A stretch of DNA of 64,000 nucleotides, taken from the NCBI RefSeq assembly GCF_024448895.1, contig NZ_JAMOIC010000003.1:62001-126000 (forward strand), written 5' to 3'. The notes under the pieces are model-generated. The model searched no databases, was not told the DNA's origin, and was given only the letters and a program-made list of their open reading frames with translations. A program made the translations under genes and the position numbers. Shown piece by piece: positions 62,859-64,000 of the stretch. Within the stretch, counting starts at the first letter, position 1. Each line of letters opens with the position of its first letter. Source of the stretch: Stutzerimonas stutzeri (GTDB lineage: Bacteria; Pseudomonadota; Gammaproteobacteria; Pseudomonadales; Pseudomonadaceae).

Positions 62859-63056
62859 ATGTCCACCCTTACTGAATTAGCCCAGCAGATCGCTGTGCTC
62901 TATCCGCTGCAAGACAAGACCGCCGGCAAGCGCTACCGCATCGTCAGCCAGCTCGCCGGCATGACCGAGCTGGAGGAGATCAGCGGCCTGCCGCGTTACG
63001 TCGATACCTGCCAACTCGACGACAAGGAACTGTGGGAAGGTCGGATCGCGATCTGA
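62859..63056 (+). CDS. Small conserved-type protein, unknown
   Basis: A 65-residue acidic soluble protein (MSTLTELAQQIAVLYPL, then GKRYRIVSQLAGMTELEEISGLPRYVDTCQLDDKELWEG). It has good codon use for this genome, and no signal or membrane segment. I do not recognise a domain. It lies alone, in the opposite direction to the cluster, and convergent with the HD-GYP-type gene. Confidence 0.65.
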   Translation: MSTLTELAQQIAVLYPLQDKTAGKRYRIVSQLAGMTELEEISGLPRYVDTCQLDDKELWEGRIAI

Positions 63057-63069
63057 ATTCGCATACCCA

Positions 63070-64000
63070 TCATTCTGCCGGGTCGATACCCGGCTGCATG
63101 AGCGCAGCGATGTCCACCTCGTCCAGTTGCTCGGTCAGCAGGTGGCGCTCGCCGTAGACCAGATGCACTCCGGATGACAGAAACAGTGCGAAGAGATCGG
63201 CATCGATATGGCCGCGATCACGCAGCCGCGCCAGGATGCGCAGCGACTCGCTGAGCGGCTTGGCCTGTTTGTAAGGTCGGTCGCAGGCGGTCAACGCTTC
63301 GAAGATGTCCGCGATGGCCATGATCCTCGCCGGAATTGACAGCTGATGCGGTCCCAGTTGGCGCGGGTAGCCGGTGCCCTGCAGCGTCTCATGGTGGGTG
63401 CCTGCGTACTCCGGGACACGTCGCAGGTTTTTGGGGAAGGGTAGGTTCTCCAGCATCACGATGGTCTGCACGATGTGCTCGTTGACCTTGAAGCGCTCTT
63501 CGGCGGTGAGCGTGCCGCGATTGATACTCAGGTTGTAGAGTTCGCCGAAATTGAGCTGATGATCCGGCACGCTCATCTTGAAACCGTACTTCGGATCCAG
63601 TGCTTTGGTCGCAATATGGGGCATGAGGTGTTCGGGCTTGTCCGCCAGCAGCTTTTCGGATGCTGGTATCGCTTTGGACGGGAAGTTCTGCAGGCGAGCT
63701 GCCTCCTCGTGGGAAATACCGAGCCGGTCATCGAAGTGGCGAGTCCAGCATTGCTCGGCGATACGCTGCAGGCGCTCGACTCGCTCCGGTGCCATCAGCT
63801 CGCTGCCGATATTGCACTGCGCCACAAAGGCGAACTCGTCCTTCAGGCGATCCACCGTGGCGGCGTAGCGGGCTTCAACGAATTCAGACGCTTCGCCGGT
63901 CCCAAGTGCGTCGAGTCGCTCGATCATGGCGTCTCGCAGCAGCACTTCGAAGCGCATGCGGATTTCGTGAATGCGGTTGTAGACCGTCTCCAGCTTGGTT
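63070..64000 (-). CDS. Degenerate HD-GYP (YN-GYP) domain protein, 3' part
   Basis: The frame runs off the right edge, so the N-terminus and start are missing. The last 310 residues contain a helical region and an HD-GYP-type domain. The GYP part is intact (THHETLQGTGYP) and the late IADIFEALTACDRPYK is typical. Where the catalytic HD dyad and LLHDIGK should lie, the sequence reads FGELYNLSINRGTLTAEER, with YN in place of HD. This is the YN-GYP condition seen in some pseudomonad proteins such as PA2572, which lack the phosphodiesterase activity. It is more likely a c-di-GMP signal reader or protein partner than an enzyme. Confidence 0.8.
   Translation of the reverse strand, partial: TKLETVYNRIHEIRMRFEVLLRDAMIERLDALGTGEASEFVEARYAATVDRLKDEFAFVAQCNIGSELMAPERVERLQRIAEQCWTRHFDDRLGISHEEAARLQNFPSKAIPASEKLLADKPEHLMPHIATKALDPKYGFKMSVPDHQLNFGELYNLSINRGTLTAEERFKVNEHIVQTIVMLENLPFPKNLRRVPEYAGTHHETLQGTGYPRQLGPHQLSIPARIMAIADIFEALTACDRPYKQAKPLSESLRILARLRDRGHIDADLFALFLSSGVHLVYGERHLLTEQLDEVDIAALMQPGIDPAE

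Noticed and set aside
1-64000. CRISPR arrays, tRNA and rRNA genes
   Set aside because: No regularly spaced direct repeats, no tRNA cloverleaf with TTC-arm signature and no rRNA-like stretches were noticed by eye.

Overview
The window is ordinary chromosome from a high-GC gammaproteobacterium, most likely the Stutzerimonas (Pseudomonas stutzeri) group. Three runs of genes keep the order I know from memory of Pseudomonas aeruginosa: ilvA - HAD phosphatase - rppH - ptsP - NRDE - tauE - lgt - thyA (1-8.4 kb); response regulator - M23 peptidase - CNNM protein - phoR/phoB - ubiA/ubiC - glcC - glcDEFG - rubA/rubB - HU (16-35.4 kb); and a LysR regulator divergent from gcdH plus a CoA transferase (38.5-42 kb). 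Pseudomonas-type REP inverted repeats sit between genes. I see no rRNA, tRNA, CRISPR array, IS element or prophage.

Layout. 1-8.4 kb: amino-acid and RNA housekeeping, the nitrogen PTS enzyme and lipoprotein maturation. 8.4-10.4 kb: a GluR0-like ligand-gated channel and an orphan ParA. 10.4-15.0 kb: a five-gene Liv-type ABC importer. 15.5-23.6 kb: universal stress protein, response regulator, M23 peptidase, CNNM protein, PhoRB with a Pho box, and UbiA/UbiC. 23.7-33.5 kb: a complete glycolate unit (GlcC, GlcDEF, GlcG, malate synthase G, permease) with two matching GlcC-type operators. 33.6-35.9 kb: rubredoxin, its reductase, HU and an SCP2-like protein. 36-38.3 kb: a less GC-rich island holding a Tle1-like DUF2235 lipase and a lipoprotein, its likely immunity partner. 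38.5-42.1 kb: glutaryl-CoA metabolism. 42.4-46.6 kb: a LemA/TPM/TPM set facing a second FtsH-like protease. 47.2-51.1 kb: a three-subunit molybdenum hydroxylase with a tri-haem cytochrome c. 51.3-52.4 kb: an mrp (apbC) gene broken by a 7-bp tandem duplication.

The most unusual part is 52.5-62.4 kb, about twelve genes on the minus strand. In transcription order they are a sulfonate/nitrate-type ABC importer (binding protein, permease, ATPase), a GntR/UTRA regulator, a flavoprotein that looks like the alpha subunit of adenylylsulfate reductase (AprA) rather than SdhA/FrdA, a small AprB-like 2x[4Fe-4S] ferredoxin, a HEAT-repeat protein, a 7Fe ferredoxin, a tiny possibly exported protein, a DUF971 protein, a YeiH-family putative sulfate exporter and a ferredoxin-NADP reductase. 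A possible sigma-54 promoter precedes the binding-protein gene. I infer an uncharacterised organosulfur (or other oxyanion) uptake and redox pathway: import, AprBA-like redox step, electron supply through Fpr and ferredoxins, and export of an inorganic product. The substrate and the reaction cannot be read from the sequence.

The window ends in the 3' part of a degenerate HD-GYP (YN-GYP) protein.
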